Below, in pieces: positions 1 through 8,608 of a DNA stretch of 64,000 bases (position 1 is the first letter of the stretch; each line of letters opens with the position of its first letter). The DNA lies in NCBI RefSeq assembly GCF_001748245.1, contig NZ_BDFO01000001.1:684828-748827 (forward strand). The letters are read 5' to 3'. Below the pieces are notes generated by a model. That model did not search any database, was not told the DNA's origin, and saw nothing but the letters and a program-made list of their open reading frames with translations. Both the position numbers and the translations under genes were made by a program. Origin of the DNA: Oligoflexus tunisiensis. Lineage in GTDB: Bacteria > Bdellovibrionota_B > Oligoflexia > Oligoflexales > Oligoflexaceae.

Positions 1-267
1 TATGGCTTTCTTGGACAGAGGATCACCGGGATTGAAGCGCACGTAGTTGCGCTCAAAGGATTCCTGAGGAACTTCACCGCGATGGCGAACCGATGTCGCT
101 GCCGCTGACTCCAGCCAGGCTTCCCGATTCACAAAGCCTGTTTCAGGGTCGGTGCCGCCGTTGCGTTGTTCAAGAAAGCGGGCATACTCGTGAAGAATCG
201 CATCGCGCTGGCCCACATCCGGTGGGGAGTAAAAACTTCTGGTTCCTTTGAGGCCTGTGCTTGTCAT
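1..267 (-). CDS. Hypothetical protein, C-terminus beyond window
   Basis: An open frame of 89 codons runs from an ATG at 267 to the window edge without a stop. A GGAGG Shine-Dalgarno lies about 7 nt upstream of that ATG, which supports the start. The visible part is hydrophilic, has no signal peptide, and contains residues such as RDAILHEYARFLEQRNGG. I do not recognise the family. It is divergent from the XRE regulator at 526, so the two may share the control region between them. Confidence 0.6.
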   Translation of the reverse strand, partial: MTSTGLKGTRSFYSPPDVGQRDAILHEYARFLEQRNGGTDPETGFVNREAWLESAAATSVRHRGEVPQESFERNYVRFNPGDPLSKKAI

Positions 268-431
268 AAGTCATCCTCCAGTTTCGGAGATACATGAAGA
301 TATCCTAGGCGAGGATGATGAGGAGAGGATGAAGAGCCAGCTGATGCAGAGAACGCAGGGTGATGCCAAAAAGCGATGTCCTGTTCTCTCGACACCCATC
401 TCCTGGCATGTGTGGAATTCAAGGGCCTGCG

Positions 432-513
432 CATACTTCAATGCACGTTGGTTTTTCATTGTGTGATACTTCGGAGTGAAGTATAGACGGTGAAGCATTC
501 CATTGTACTTCGA
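432..513. promoter_or_regulatory. Cluster of TACTTC repeats, candidate XRE operator
   Basis: TACTTC-type words occur at 433, 467 and 506. The copy at 466-472 pairs with GAAGTAT at 478-484 as a perfect 7-bp inverted repeat with a 5-nt spacer. The cluster sits just upstream of the XRE gene start. Autoregulation by that protein is inferred. Confidence 0.35.
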
Positions 514-525
514 CAAGGGAGCTCT

Positions 526-861
526 ATGGCGCGGCGTGCCGGAAAACGAAGGCTAACACGCTCGCTAACGGATCATCCCAAAGGGTCCGGGCTAGCTTCG
601 GTAGGTAAGACACTCCGGGAAGTACGTGAACGGGAAGGTGCCACTCTAAGCGAATTCGCAGCCTTGCTGAAGATTTCTTCAGCCAATCTATGTGACCTTG
701 AATCGGGTCGCAGAGTTCCGAGACCGCGACGCATTGTTGAAATCGCCTTGGCTCTTGGCCTTGATGAAGAGGCTTTCCTGGAGCTGGCCCTTGAGCAGCT
801 TCTCCGGCGGGAGAGGCTGGCCTACAAAGTCAAGATAATGTCAGACGTAGTGGAAGAGTAG
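526..861 (+). CDS. XRE-family HTH transcriptional regulator
   Basis: A 111-residue protein with a basic N-terminus and a helix-turn-helix at about residues 28-85. Visible motifs are LREVREREGATLSEFAALL, ISSANLCDLESGRRVPRPRR and IVEIALALGL, the classic Cro/CI pattern. The ATG at 526 follows AAGGGAG by about 6 nt and is preferred over an in-frame GTG at 490 that lacks a ribosome site. The C-terminal tail is short and acidic, with no ligand domain. It lies 72 nt upstream of the stressosome operon on the same strand and may control that operon; this is inferred from position only. Confidence 0.8.
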   Translation: MARRAGKRRLTRSLTDHPKGSGLASVGKTLREVREREGATLSEFAALLKISSANLCDLESGRRVPRPRRIVEIALALGLDEEAFLELALEQLLRRERLAYKVKIMSDVVEE

Positions 862-870
862 GAAAGCGAC

Positions 871-899
871 AGACCTTGTCAGGTCTTGTTTGCAAACAA
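871..899. promoter_or_regulatory. Short hairpin followed by 14-bp palindrome upstream of rsbR
   Basis: AGACCT-tgtc-AGGTCT (871-886) forms a 6-bp hairpin followed by a T-rich stretch, resembling a weak terminator for the XRE gene. It runs directly into TTGTTTGCAAACAA (886-899), a perfect 14-bp palindrome 35 nt upstream of the rsbR start. The palindrome is a plausible operator. Which protein binds it is unknown. Confidence 0.35.
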
Positions 900-933
900 A
901 CGTATCCAATGATGATGGTCAAAGGGAGCTCAT

Positions 934-1818
934 ATGAAATCGAGAAGTCGTTTGTTTATGGTTATTGAGAATGTTGAAGACGATCTTCTCAAGGAATGGG
1001 TGAAGGAGCAGCTGGCTGCTCCCATGCTCCGTAAAGAGCTGATGTCCGAAACGGAGCTCCGTGACCAAAGCCTGATGTTTCTCAGGCTGCTGCGGGATGT
1101 ACCAGCCGAAGCGGGCATCCTCAATATTGATAGCCATGAGTGGTCTGCGGTGCGTGAATTCGTCTCCAACATTTCGCGCTCGCGCGCCAAGCAGGGTTTC
1201 AGCCCTTCGGAGACGGCCAGTTTTATTTTTTCTCTGCGGCTGCCGCTCTTCAGAAAGCTCCGTGCCGAACTCGATCGTGAGCCGGGTCTCCTCTTTGAGG
1301 AGATCGAATCCGCGGCGTCCCTGCTTGATAAGCTCGGCCTCTATGCAACCGAAGTTTACCAAAAGGGTCGTGAGGAGATCATCAATCGTCAACAGCAGGA
1401 AATGCTCGAAGTCTCCACACCCGTGATCCGACTCTGGGATGGGATCCTGGCCTTGCCGCTGATCGGTACACTGGACAGCCAACGCACTCAGGTTGCGATG
1501 GAAGCCCTGCTTCAGGAGATTGTTGTCACAGGAGCTGATATCGCGATTATTGATATCACCGGCGTTCCCATGGTGGATACCCTGGTCGCGCAGCACCTCC
1601 TTAAGACCGTTGCAGCGACCCGCTTGATGGGTGCAGAGTGCATCATCAGCGGCATTCGACCGCAGATCGCCCAGACGATGGTGCATCTCAGCATCGACCT
1701 GGGCAAGGTCGCGACCAAGGCCTCGCTCGCCGATGCCTTTGCTCTTGCCATGCGCAGGCGGAGCGCTTCCATGAGCGGTTTCGACAAAACATCACTCTTC
1801 CAGACCGGAAACGCGTGA
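934..1818 (+). CDS. rsbR: RsbR-type stressosome protein (RsbRD-like N-terminus + STAS)
   Basis: A 294-residue co-antagonist. Residues 1-155 are all-helical and resemble the RsbRD-type N-terminal sensor domain rather than a globin or PAS fold. Residues about 162-280 are a STAS domain. The segment DITGVPMVDT ends at Thr216, the position equivalent to a phosphorylatable Thr in B. subtilis RsbR proteins, and IISGIRP places Ser239 where a second phosphosite is expected. In known stressosomes RsbR and RsbS co-assemble and sequester RsbT until phosphorylated. The start has AAAGGGAGCTCAT before the ATG. It is the first gene of a tight operon, 13 nt before rsbS. The signal sensed cannot be read from the sequence. 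Confidence 0.87.
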   Translation: MKSRSRLFMVIENVEDDLLKEWVKEQLAAPMLRKELMSETELRDQSLMFLRLLRDVPAEAGILNIDSHEWSAVREFVSNISRSRAKQGFSPSETASFIFSLRLPLFRKLRAELDREPGLLFEEIESAASLLDKLGLYATEVYQKGREEIINRQQQEMLEVSTPVIRLWDGILALPLIGTLDSQRTQVAMEALLQEIVVTGADIAIIDITGVPMVDTLVAQHLLKTVAATRLMGAECIISGIRPQIAQTMVHLSIDLGKVATKASLADAFALAMRRRSASMSGFDKTSLFQTGNA

Positions 1819-1831
1819 GGCGAATGATCAG

Positions 1832-2227
1832 ATGGATCGTATTCCCATTCTCAAAATGAGTGAGTTTCTGATCGTGACTATCCAGGTCGATATGCATGAC
1901 CGGCTTGCCATGATCCTTCAGGAAGATCTCACTTCCCAAATTGCCGCCACGAAAGCGCGTGGCGTTTTAATCGATATCTCGGTTTTGGAGATGGTCGATT
2001 CGTTCATCGGACGGATTATTGGAAACATCGCCGCCATGTCCAGAATTTTGGACGCCGAAACGGTGCTGGTCGGTATGCAGCCATCCGTTGCGATCACTCT
2101 TGTTGAGCTCGGCATGTCGTTGCCGGGTGTAAGAACAGCGCTCAATGTTGATAAGGGCATGGCGCTCCTGCGTCGCTCGTTGGGCAGGGACAGGGGTGAG
2201 GACATCCATGCAAGTCCTGAAACATGA
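1832..2227 (+). CDS. rsbS: RsbS-type STAS scaffold protein
   Basis: A 131-residue single-domain STAS protein. The segment DISVLEMVDSFIGR carries Ser57 in the VDS position, which matches the RsbT-phosphorylated serine of RsbS (Ser59 in B. subtilis). The rest follows the STAS pattern, with MQPSVAITLVELG matching the RsbS C-terminal half. RsbS is the minimal core of the stressosome. Its 3' end overlaps rsbT by 20 nt, so the two are probably translationally coupled. Assignment rests on size, motif and flanking rsbR and rsbT. Confidence 0.88.
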   Translation: MDRIPILKMSEFLIVTIQVDMHDRLAMILQEDLTSQIAATKARGVLIDISVLEMVDSFIGRIIGNIAAMSRILDAETVLVGMQPSVAITLVELGMSLPGVRTALNVDKGMALLRRSLGRDRGEDIHASPET

Positions 2228-2615
2228 GACGATTCTGATCAGGGAAGAAGCGGGTGTGGTCGAAGCGCGGCAACATGCCAGGATGCTGGTTCGCGAGCTG
2301 GGTCTCGGCATGACGGATCAAACCAAAACAGTCACAGCCGTCAGCGAAATTGCACGCAATACCCTGATCTATGGCGGAGGTGGCACGGCCACATTCGAGA
2401 TTGTTCAGGATGCGGCACGCAAATGTTTGCGGATGACTTTTCATGATAGTGGTCCAGGTATTGCAGATTTGGACAAGGCGTTGACGGACGGTTTTACAAC
2501 CGGATGCGGCATGGGCCTCGGGCTCGGTGGGGCCAAACGTCTCGTCGATGACTTTGAGCTTCATTCCCGTCCCGGTGAAGGCACACGTGTTGTGCTAACA
2601 AAGTGGAAAAGGTAA
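2208..2615 (+). CDS. rsbT: RsbT-type serine/threonine kinase (switch protein)
   Basis: A 135-residue GHKL-fold kinase. The N-box is SEIARN (47-52), the G1 box is DSGPGI (80-85) and the G2 lid is GMGLGLGG (101-108). RsbT phosphorylates RsbR and RsbS, leaves the stressosome and activates a downstream partner, in Bacillus the phosphatase RsbU. The ATG at 2208 has a GGGGTGAGG ribosome site and lies inside the end of rsbS. A longer in-frame extension to 2145 has no site and would overlap rsbS further. No rsbU or sigma gene follows here; the next two genes each start with a related ATPase domain. Confidence 0.88.
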   Translation: MQVLKHETILIREEAGVVEARQHARMLVRELGLGMTDQTKTVTAVSEIARNTLIYGGGGTATFEIVQDAARKCLRMTFHDSGPGIADLDKALTDGFTTGCGMGLGLGGAKRLVDDFELHSRPGEGTRVVLTKWKR

Positions 2616-2619
2616 GCAT

Positions 2620-3681
2620 ATGATGACACCAATCCTGGTTGAGATCACGGAATCGAGCCAGGTAGGCGAAGCCAGGCGACTGGGCCAAAAGCTTGCTGTT
2701 TCCTGTGGCCTCGATAGTATTGCAGAGGGCCGGGTCAGTCTTATAATCACGGAAGCGGCCACCAATATCGTGCGTTATGGCAATGGTGGCCTTATTATTC
2801 TTCAAACCTGTAAAAATCAGAATCTGACGGCAGGCGTGGAAATCCTGGCGCTCGATCGTGGGCCCGGCATGCGTGATGTGGCTTCCTGTCTCGTCGATGG
2901 ATATTCGACGGGCGGTACGCAGGGCTCGGGTCTGGGCGCGATACGGCGCCTGTCAGATTCCTTTGACATTTACTCAGCGCCTGGACAGGGAACGGCCATC
3001 CTATGTCGCGTGTATCCCCGCAGCTCGAAAGCAGAGCAGGCCAAAGGCCATGATGCTCCCCTGACCTGGGGGGCGATTTCCGTGCCTTATCCCGGCGAGG
3101 ATGTCTGCGGTGATATCTGGGCGGCTCATGTGGAGGGCAGGCGCGGACTTTTCCTGGTCGCCGATGGGCTTGGCCACGGCCTGGGTGCGGCTGATGCTGC
3201 ACGCGAAGCCGCTGCTGTTTTCCAGCAGGTTCCCAGCCTGGCCCCGGTACCCGTGCTGGAGCGTTGTAACGATGCTCTCCGAAAAACCCGCGGTGCCGCG
3301 GCTGCCGTTGCTGAGATTGATCTCGATCGTTCCATCGTCCGCTATACGGGAATTGGCAATATCGTTGGGAGTCTCAACACCCGAAACGCCTGCCATCATA
3401 TGGTCTCGCATCCAGGAATTTTGGGTCATTCGGTGCGCAAATTCCAGGAGTTCACTTATTCCTGGGAATCGGAATCCATTCTCATCATGCAATCCGATGG
3501 ACTCTCCACGCGCAGTGATTTGAGCCCTTATCTGGGATTATTTGCGCATGATCCCACTCTCATTGCCGGTGTTCTCTTCCGCGACTTTAGACGCGGTCGG
3601 GATGATGCCACCGTCATCGTTGTGCGCGCCCTTCATCCTTATTCAGGGTTGACCGAATGGACAGCATCCTGCTCAATGTAA
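2620..3681 (+). CDS. RsbT-like ATPase fused to RsbX-like PP2C phosphatase
   Basis: A 353-residue fusion. Residues 1-130 are a second GHKL ATPase with TEAATNIVRYGNGG, ALDRGPGM and GSGLGAIRRL. Residues about 145-345 are a PP2C/SpoIIE-type phosphatase with CGDIWAAHVEGR, VADGLGHGLGAADAA, SDGLSTRSD and RGRDDATVIV, so its metal-binding aspartates are present. RsbX dephosphorylates RsbR and RsbS and resets the stressosome. The fused ATPase domain may act as a kinase or as a docking module. It starts 4 nt after rsbT and overlaps the following kinase gene by 25 nt, consistent with one transcript. Related ATPase-SpoIIE fusions are known in other bacterial Rsb modules. Confidence 0.85.
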   Translation: MMTPILVEITESSQVGEARRLGQKLAVSCGLDSIAEGRVSLIITEAATNIVRYGNGGLIILQTCKNQNLTAGVEILALDRGPGMRDVASCLVDGYSTGGTQGSGLGAIRRLSDSFDIYSAPGQGTAILCRVYPRSSKAEQAKGHDAPLTWGAISVPYPGEDVCGDIWAAHVEGRRGLFLVADGLGHGLGAADAAREAAAVFQQVPSLAPVPVLERCNDALRKTRGAAAAVAEIDLDRSIVRYTGIGNIVGSLNTRNACHHMVSHPGILGHSVRKFQEFTYSWESESILIMQSDGLSTRSDLSPYLGLFAHDPTLIAGVLFRDFRRGRDDATVIVVRALHPYSGLTEWTASCSM

Positions 3682-5843
3682 GTCTTGCTCACGAGCAGGA
3701 TTTGGTTCTATGCCGGCAGCGTGCCCGCCAGATCGCAGCTCTCCTTGGCTTTGAGCTGCAGGAACAAACCCGTATCGCGACAGCGGTTTCGGAGATCGCT
3801 CGCAATACGTTCCGGTATCCGGCTGCAGGCCGGGCTACCTTCGCCGTGACGAGTGGCCCGCGACCGGCTTATCAGGTTCGCATCCAGGACCGCGGCGATG
3901 GCATCCAAAATCCCGAAATTTCTGCCGGTGGCAACGAGTCAAAGGCTAGTATGGGGCTGGGTATTGTCGGTGCCCGGCGCCTTGTGGATACGTTCCAGAT
4001 CCAAAGCACTCCCGGCCAGGGCACACTCGTCATTCTCGAAAAGAAGATTCCCCTGCGGGACAGCGAATTCAAACCTCAGGAGATCGCGCACCTGGCGAAC
4101 GAATTGGCTAAATCGCTCCCGCAGGACGCCTTCTCCGAATTGAAGCAGCAGAATGCTGAGCTGGCTCAGGCTCTCCAGTCCCTTCAGGAACGAGAGGAGG
4201 AACTGACTGTTCAGCGCAATCAGCTGCGCTTTCTTAATGAAGAGCTGGCGGACACCAATCGCGGTGTCGTCGCTCTGAACAAGGAGCTTGAGGAGAAGGC
4301 GGAAGCGATCAAACAGGCGGGTGAAGTCAAGTCGCGCTTTCTTTCGCACATGACCCACGAATTTCGGACGCCTCTCAACTCCATCCTTTCGCTGACAAGG
4401 ATACTGCTGAGTCCGTGCGAGATGGATCGCTTATCATCCGAACGGCAAAAACAAATCACCTTTATTCGACGATCGGCTGAGCAGCTCTCGGATATGATCA
4501 ATGACATGCTGGATACGGCCAAACTCGAGGCCGGACGTCTTGAAGTTCTTCCCGGAGACGTCGACGTTACGGAGCTCTTTGGCTCACTGCGCGCGATGTT
4601 TCGGCCCCTTCTTGGTCAGGAACGCCCGATTGATCTGGTTTTTGAAATCGAGGAATCGATCGCAGGTCTTTACTCCGATGAGGGCAAGATCTCCCAGATT
4701 CTCCGCAACTTTATTTCCAATGCCTTAAAGTTTACGCTCAAAGGTGAGGTTCGCGTCAAGGCGCAGCTGCTGGATGATGATGCGATTGCATTTTCTGTCA
4801 CCGACAGCGGGATCGGTATTCCCGCCAAGGACCAGCTGTGGATTTTCGAAGAGTTTACGCAGCTCGATAGTCCTCTCCAACGTCGAGCCAAAGGAACGGG
4901 ACTCGGCCTGCCGCTCGCACGGCGCCTGGCGGAGTTACTGGGTGGAAGCGTTTCCGTTGTGAGTGAACCAGGAATCGGTTCAACGTTTACCGCTCGTCTG
5001 CCTCTCCGCTTTTCATCGTCTGTGCCAAACAATCGTGCGCCGCAACCTGATAGGATGCCGGACCTGCCCCAGGACATTCCATCCCCGGCTTCAGCTTGCC
5101 TGCCGGAGCATGCGGAGCCTCCACCCGGCGCCAGGTTTATCGAACGCGAGCTGTTTCAAACCATCGCCACCAAATCGCTGGCACGCGCGCAGCAGACCTT
5201 GCGCGATGCCGTGCCCGGTGTGCCCCTGGATTGCCTGAATCATGAGAGCCCGCTTTCAGCCTTAAGCTGGCCGTTTTTCATGGATGTCGATTCCGAGCTC
5301 ACATCAGGCAGCGCTCCCATCATCATGATGTCCCTGGTCTCCGATGCGCTGACGAAGAAGCTGCACGACAGGAGTCTTCATGTCCGGTTGGATGACCAGA
5401 TTTGGTTCCTGAACAGGCTCCATGATCTTGTCAACCGGATGCTTCCCAATCGGATCTTAATCATTGACGATGACGAGATTGCTCGCTACCTCCTCCAGGA
5501 TATGTTGAAGGACTCGTGTTGCACGATTCTTGAGGCGACAGGGGGAGAGGAAGGGCTGCGACGGGCTCGCGAGGATCGGCCACAGGTTATTTTCCTGGAC
5601 CTTCGCATGCAGGATATGAGTGGCTTTGAAGTGTTTGCATCACTCAAGAGTTTTCCAGCCACCAGGGATATCCCTATCATTATCAATTCGTCCCTGCGTG
5701 TTCAAATGAGTGACTTTGATCGTCAGCATGGCCTTCCCATTGCGATTCTTTCCAAGGAACTGCCGCAGGACGAAACCATGTCCCGCATCCGGGAGGCCTT
5801 ATGCCAGGCTGGATTGATTGGTTTGGGATTGACAGGAGAATAA
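3657..5843 (+). CDS. Hybrid histidine kinase with N-terminal RsbT-like ATPase
   Basis: 728 residues with an unusual order. An RsbT-like GHKL domain spans 1-130 (SEIARN, DRGDGI, SMGLGIVGARRL). A long coiled coil covers about 155-225. A HisKA dimerisation helix has its phospho-acceptor at His234 (HMTHEFRTPLNS). A second GHKL catalytic domain spans about 345-455 (NFISNALKF, DSGIGIP, GTGLGLPLARRL). A Pro-rich linker and an unassigned segment follow, then a C-terminal receiver from about 598 with Asp648 in FLDLRMQD. There are no membrane segments, so it is cytosolic. It overlaps the RsbT-RsbX gene. The layout suggests RsbT released from the stressosome, or its relative here, feeds a phosphorelay. 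Confidence 0.85.
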   Translation: MDSILLNVSLAHEQDLVLCRQRARQIAALLGFELQEQTRIATAVSEIARNTFRYPAAGRATFAVTSGPRPAYQVRIQDRGDGIQNPEISAGGNESKASMGLGIVGARRLVDTFQIQSTPGQGTLVILEKKIPLRDSEFKPQEIAHLANELAKSLPQDAFSELKQQNAELAQALQSLQEREEELTVQRNQLRFLNEELADTNRGVVALNKELEEKAEAIKQAGEVKSRFLSHMTHEFRTPLNSILSLTRILLSPCEMDRLSSERQKQITFIRRSAEQLSDMINDMLDTAKLEAGRLEVLPGDVDVTELFGSLRAMFRPLLGQERPIDLVFEIEESIAGLYSDEGKISQILRNFISNALKFTLKGEVRVKAQLLDDDAIAFSVTDSGIGIPAKDQLWIFEEFTQLDSPLQRRAKGTGLGLPLARRLAELLGGSVSVVSEPGIGSTFTARLPLRFSSSVPNNRAPQPDRMPDLPQDIPSPASACLPEHAEPPPGARFIERELFQTIATKSLARAQQTLRDAVPGVPLDCLNHESPLSALSWPFFMDVDSELTSGSAPIIMMSLVSDALTKKLHDRSLHVRLDDQIWFLNRLHDLVNRMLPNRILIIDDDEIARYLLQDMLKDSCCTILEATGGEEGLRRAREDRPQVIFLDLRMQDMSGFEVFASLKSFPATRDIPIIINSSLRVQMSDFDRQHGLPIAILSKELPQDETMSRIREALCQAGLIGLGLTGE

Positions 5844-5849
5844 AGCGAT

Positions 5850-8585
5850 ATGAACGCACATGAAAGCGCAACGATCCTTCTCGTCGATGACGAGGATGCG
5901 ATTCGCTATACCACGGCCTGGGCCCTTCGGATGGCCGGCTATGAAGTCCTGGAAGCCGCAACCGGTGTCGAGGCCTTGAGCAAGCTCGCCGCCGGACCGT
6001 CCCTGGTGGTTCTTGACGTTCAGTTGCCTGACATGACAGGATTCGAAGTCTGTCAGAAGATCAAGGAAAACCCGGCGACCCGTGACATGCCCATTCTTCA
6101 CCTTTCGGCCTGTTATACGTCAGCCGCCGATAAAATTCAGGGGCTCGATCTGGGGGCGGATGGATATCTCATTCATCCCGTTGAGCCACCCGAGTTGATC
6201 GCCACGGTGAAATCGCTTCTGCGCGTACGCCGGTCTGAGGAGGCGGCCAAATCCTATTCAAGGCGATGGAAGGCCACGTTCGATGCCATATCTGATGGGG
6301 TGGCCGTGCTGTCTGTTGACGGCACGATAAGGCAGCTCAATGCCGCCATGAGCCAGGCCATACTACGGTGTAATCGTGAAAACGCGGCGTGTGAAGGCCG
6401 ATCCATCCTGGATGTCCTGGCTGAACAGGAGCCCATGGCTGCGGAGGCCAGGGCAACACTTGGTCAATTAATTCAAGAGCCGGTCGATGATGTGGTGGAC
6501 ATCGCCATCGGTGACCGTTGGTACCTGGGGCGGGTCAATCCCGTTGAGCTGGATGCCGGCATGGGGTGCTGTGAGATTGTCCTGACCCTGGTCGATGTTA
6601 CCGAAAGGCGGCGTTCTGAGAAGGCGGCACGCGATTCCGAAGAGCGTTTCCGCCTGTTCATGGAGAATGCGAAGGATCAGCTCATCTTCTTTATCGATCT
6701 CAATGGAAACATCGTGGACTGGAATCTCGGTGCAGAGCGTATCACGGGCTTTGCCAGCACCGATGTCCTGGGAAAGAGTTTTGCCATACTCTTTACGCCT
6801 GAAGATTGCGAGGCAGGCATCCCTGATCAGGAGCTGTCCACAGTCCAGGAAAAAGAGCAAATGGCCGACATACGCTGGTATATGAAGAAAAACGGAAGTC
6901 GTTATTTCGCCGACGGCTTCACGACGCTTCTTAAGGACGAGGACGGTCGTCCTCGTGGATATGCGAAGGTGACAAGGGATGTGACCGAACGCAAGCTCGC
7001 GGAAGATTGCCATCGTGAAAGCGAGGAGAAATTTCGGCAGCTGGCGGAAAACATCCGTGAAATTTTTTGGCTGAAGAACATCGAAACCATGGAGCTGCTT
7101 TACGTCAGCCCTACCATTGAAGAAGTCTGGGGACGTGACAGCCGGTTTTTTTCAGCGGCGCCTCCCGCCAGACTCCTGGAATGCATCCTTCCCGAAGATC
7201 AGGGCAAGGTCCGGGACTTTTGGGATCGTCAGTGTACGGGCGAACCGGCTGCGGCCGAGTATCGCGTTATCCGGCCTGATGGCGATGTGCGCTGGGTCAG
7301 TGATCGTGCGTTTCCGGTGCGCGATCCCAACGGCCATTTTTATAGAATAGCCGGGATAGCGGAAGACATCAGCTTGCGCAAGAAAGAGGCTGTTGAACTT
7401 CAGGCCGCCAAGGAAGGTGCGGAAGAGGCGAGTCGCATGAAGAGTGCCTTTCTTGCCAACATGAGCCACGAAATCAGAACCCCGCTCGGGGCCATCCTTG
7501 GCTTCGGCGAGCTTTTACGCGAGCCCACTCTCTCGCAGGGTGATCGCGAGGAATTCATCAATACGATCAATCGAAATGGTCGTGATCTGGCTCAGCTCAT
7601 CGATGATATCCTTGATCTTTCGAAAGTTGAATCCGGTCGTTTCGAAATTGAGCATCTGGAGATCAATCTTCTGAAGCTCATGAATGATGTGATGAGTTCC
7701 CTCAGCATCAAGGCCCGTGAGAAGGGGGTTTGTCTGGGGAGCCGGGTCGAGCCCGGCGTGCCCGACACCATCATTTCAGACCCCTCCCGCTTGCGGCAGA
7801 TACTGCTGAATATCGTTGGCAATGCCATCAAGTTTACCGATCAAGGTGAGGTCAGTGTAACGATGTCCATGGGAAAGTCCAGGAGCGGGGCGCCCATGAT
7901 CTCATTTATTGTGAAGGATACCGGCCGAGGCATCTCGCTGACCGAGCGCGAGCGTCTCTTTCATCCTTTCGCGCAGGCGGATGTGACGACCACGCGAAAC
8001 TATGGCGGCTCCGGGCTGGGCCTCGTTCTGTCGCGGAAGCTCGCGCATGCCCTTGGCGGCGACGTGACCCTCGAAGCCAGCGAGCCGGGGCGCGGCAGTA
8101 CCTTTGTCATCAGTATCGGCGCGGGCTTGATTCATACGACCGGGGTTATGAATGCGCTGGTTGAAAGCAGTCGGCTGGCAGCCGCGACGGAATCTGAGAA
8201 TCCTTTGGAGGGGATCCGGGTGCTGCTTGCCGAAGATTCAGCGGATAATCGAAAATTAATGAAGCGCATCCTCGTCCAGAACGGAGCGGAAATTGACTTC
8301 GCTGAAGACGGCGCCGAAGCTCTGACCAAGGCCCTGCGCGGGAATTACGATATCGTGCTGATGGATATGCAGATGCCCAATGTAGATGGCTATTCGGCAA
8401 CCCGGGAGCTCAGGCGGCGCGGCTATGGGAAACCCATCATTGCGTTGACCGCTCATGCCATGAAGGAGGAGCAGGTTAAGACGCTCAATGCGGGCTGTGA
8501 TTCGCATTTGAGCAAACCTTTGAATTTCAAGCAGCTGATCCATACGATCGCGAGCTGCAAAGGAAGTCTCCACTCTCTTCATTAG
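5850..8585 (+). CDS. Hybrid histidine kinase, REC-PAS3-HisKA-HATPase-REC
   Basis: 911 residues. An N-terminal receiver has Asp56 in VVLDVQLPD. Three PAS-type segments follow at about 140-250, 268-385 and 395-512, each closing with a PAC-like DVTERR, DVTERK or DISLRK. HisKA (MSHEIRTPLGAI, about 540-555), a GHKL catalytic domain (NIVGNAIKF, DTGRGI, GGSGLGLVLSRKL) and a terminal receiver (LLAEDSADNRKLM, VLMDMQMP) complete it. No transmembrane helix is visible, so it is probably a soluble sensor. It starts 6 nt after the previous kinase and is the last gene of the stressosome operon. It likely receives or relays phosphoryl groups from that kinase. Confidence 0.87.
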   Translation: MNAHESATILLVDDEDAIRYTTAWALRMAGYEVLEAATGVEALSKLAAGPSLVVLDVQLPDMTGFEVCQKIKENPATRDMPILHLSACYTSAADKIQGLDLGADGYLIHPVEPPELIATVKSLLRVRRSEEAAKSYSRRWKATFDAISDGVAVLSVDGTIRQLNAAMSQAILRCNRENAACEGRSILDVLAEQEPMAAEARATLGQLIQEPVDDVVDIAIGDRWYLGRVNPVELDAGMGCCEIVLTLVDVTERRRSEKAARDSEERFRLFMENAKDQLIFFIDLNGNIVDWNLGAERITGFASTDVLGKSFAILFTPEDCEAGIPDQELSTVQEKEQMADIRWYMKKNGSRYFADGFTTLLKDEDGRPRGYAKVTRDVTERKLAEDCHRESEEKFRQLAENIREIFWLKNIETMELLYVSPTIEEVWGRDSRFFSAAPPARLLECILPEDQGKVRDFWDRQCTGEPAAAEYRVIRPDGDVRWVSDRAFPVRDPNGHFYRIAGIAEDISLRKKEAVELQAAKEGAEEASRMKSAFLANMSHEIRTPLGAILGFGELLREPTLSQGDREEFINTINRNGRDLAQLIDDILDLSKVESGRFEIEHLEINLLKLMNDVMSSLSIKAREKGVCLGSRVEPGVPDTIISDPSRLRQILLNIVGNAIKFTDQGEVSVTMSMGKSRSGAPMISFIVKDTGRGISLTERERLFHPFAQADVTTTRNYGGSGLGLVLSRKLAHALGGDVTLEASEPGRGSTFVISIGAGLIHTTGVMNALVESSRLAAATESENPLEGIRVLLAEDSADNRKLMKRILVQNGAEIDFAEDGAEALTKALRGNYDIVLMDMQMPNVDGYSATRELRRRGYGKPIIALTAHAMKEEQVKTLNAGCDSHLSKPLNFKQLIHTIASCKGSLHSLH

Positions 8586-8608
8586 CAGGAGGGCAGCCTG
8601 CTTGAAGG

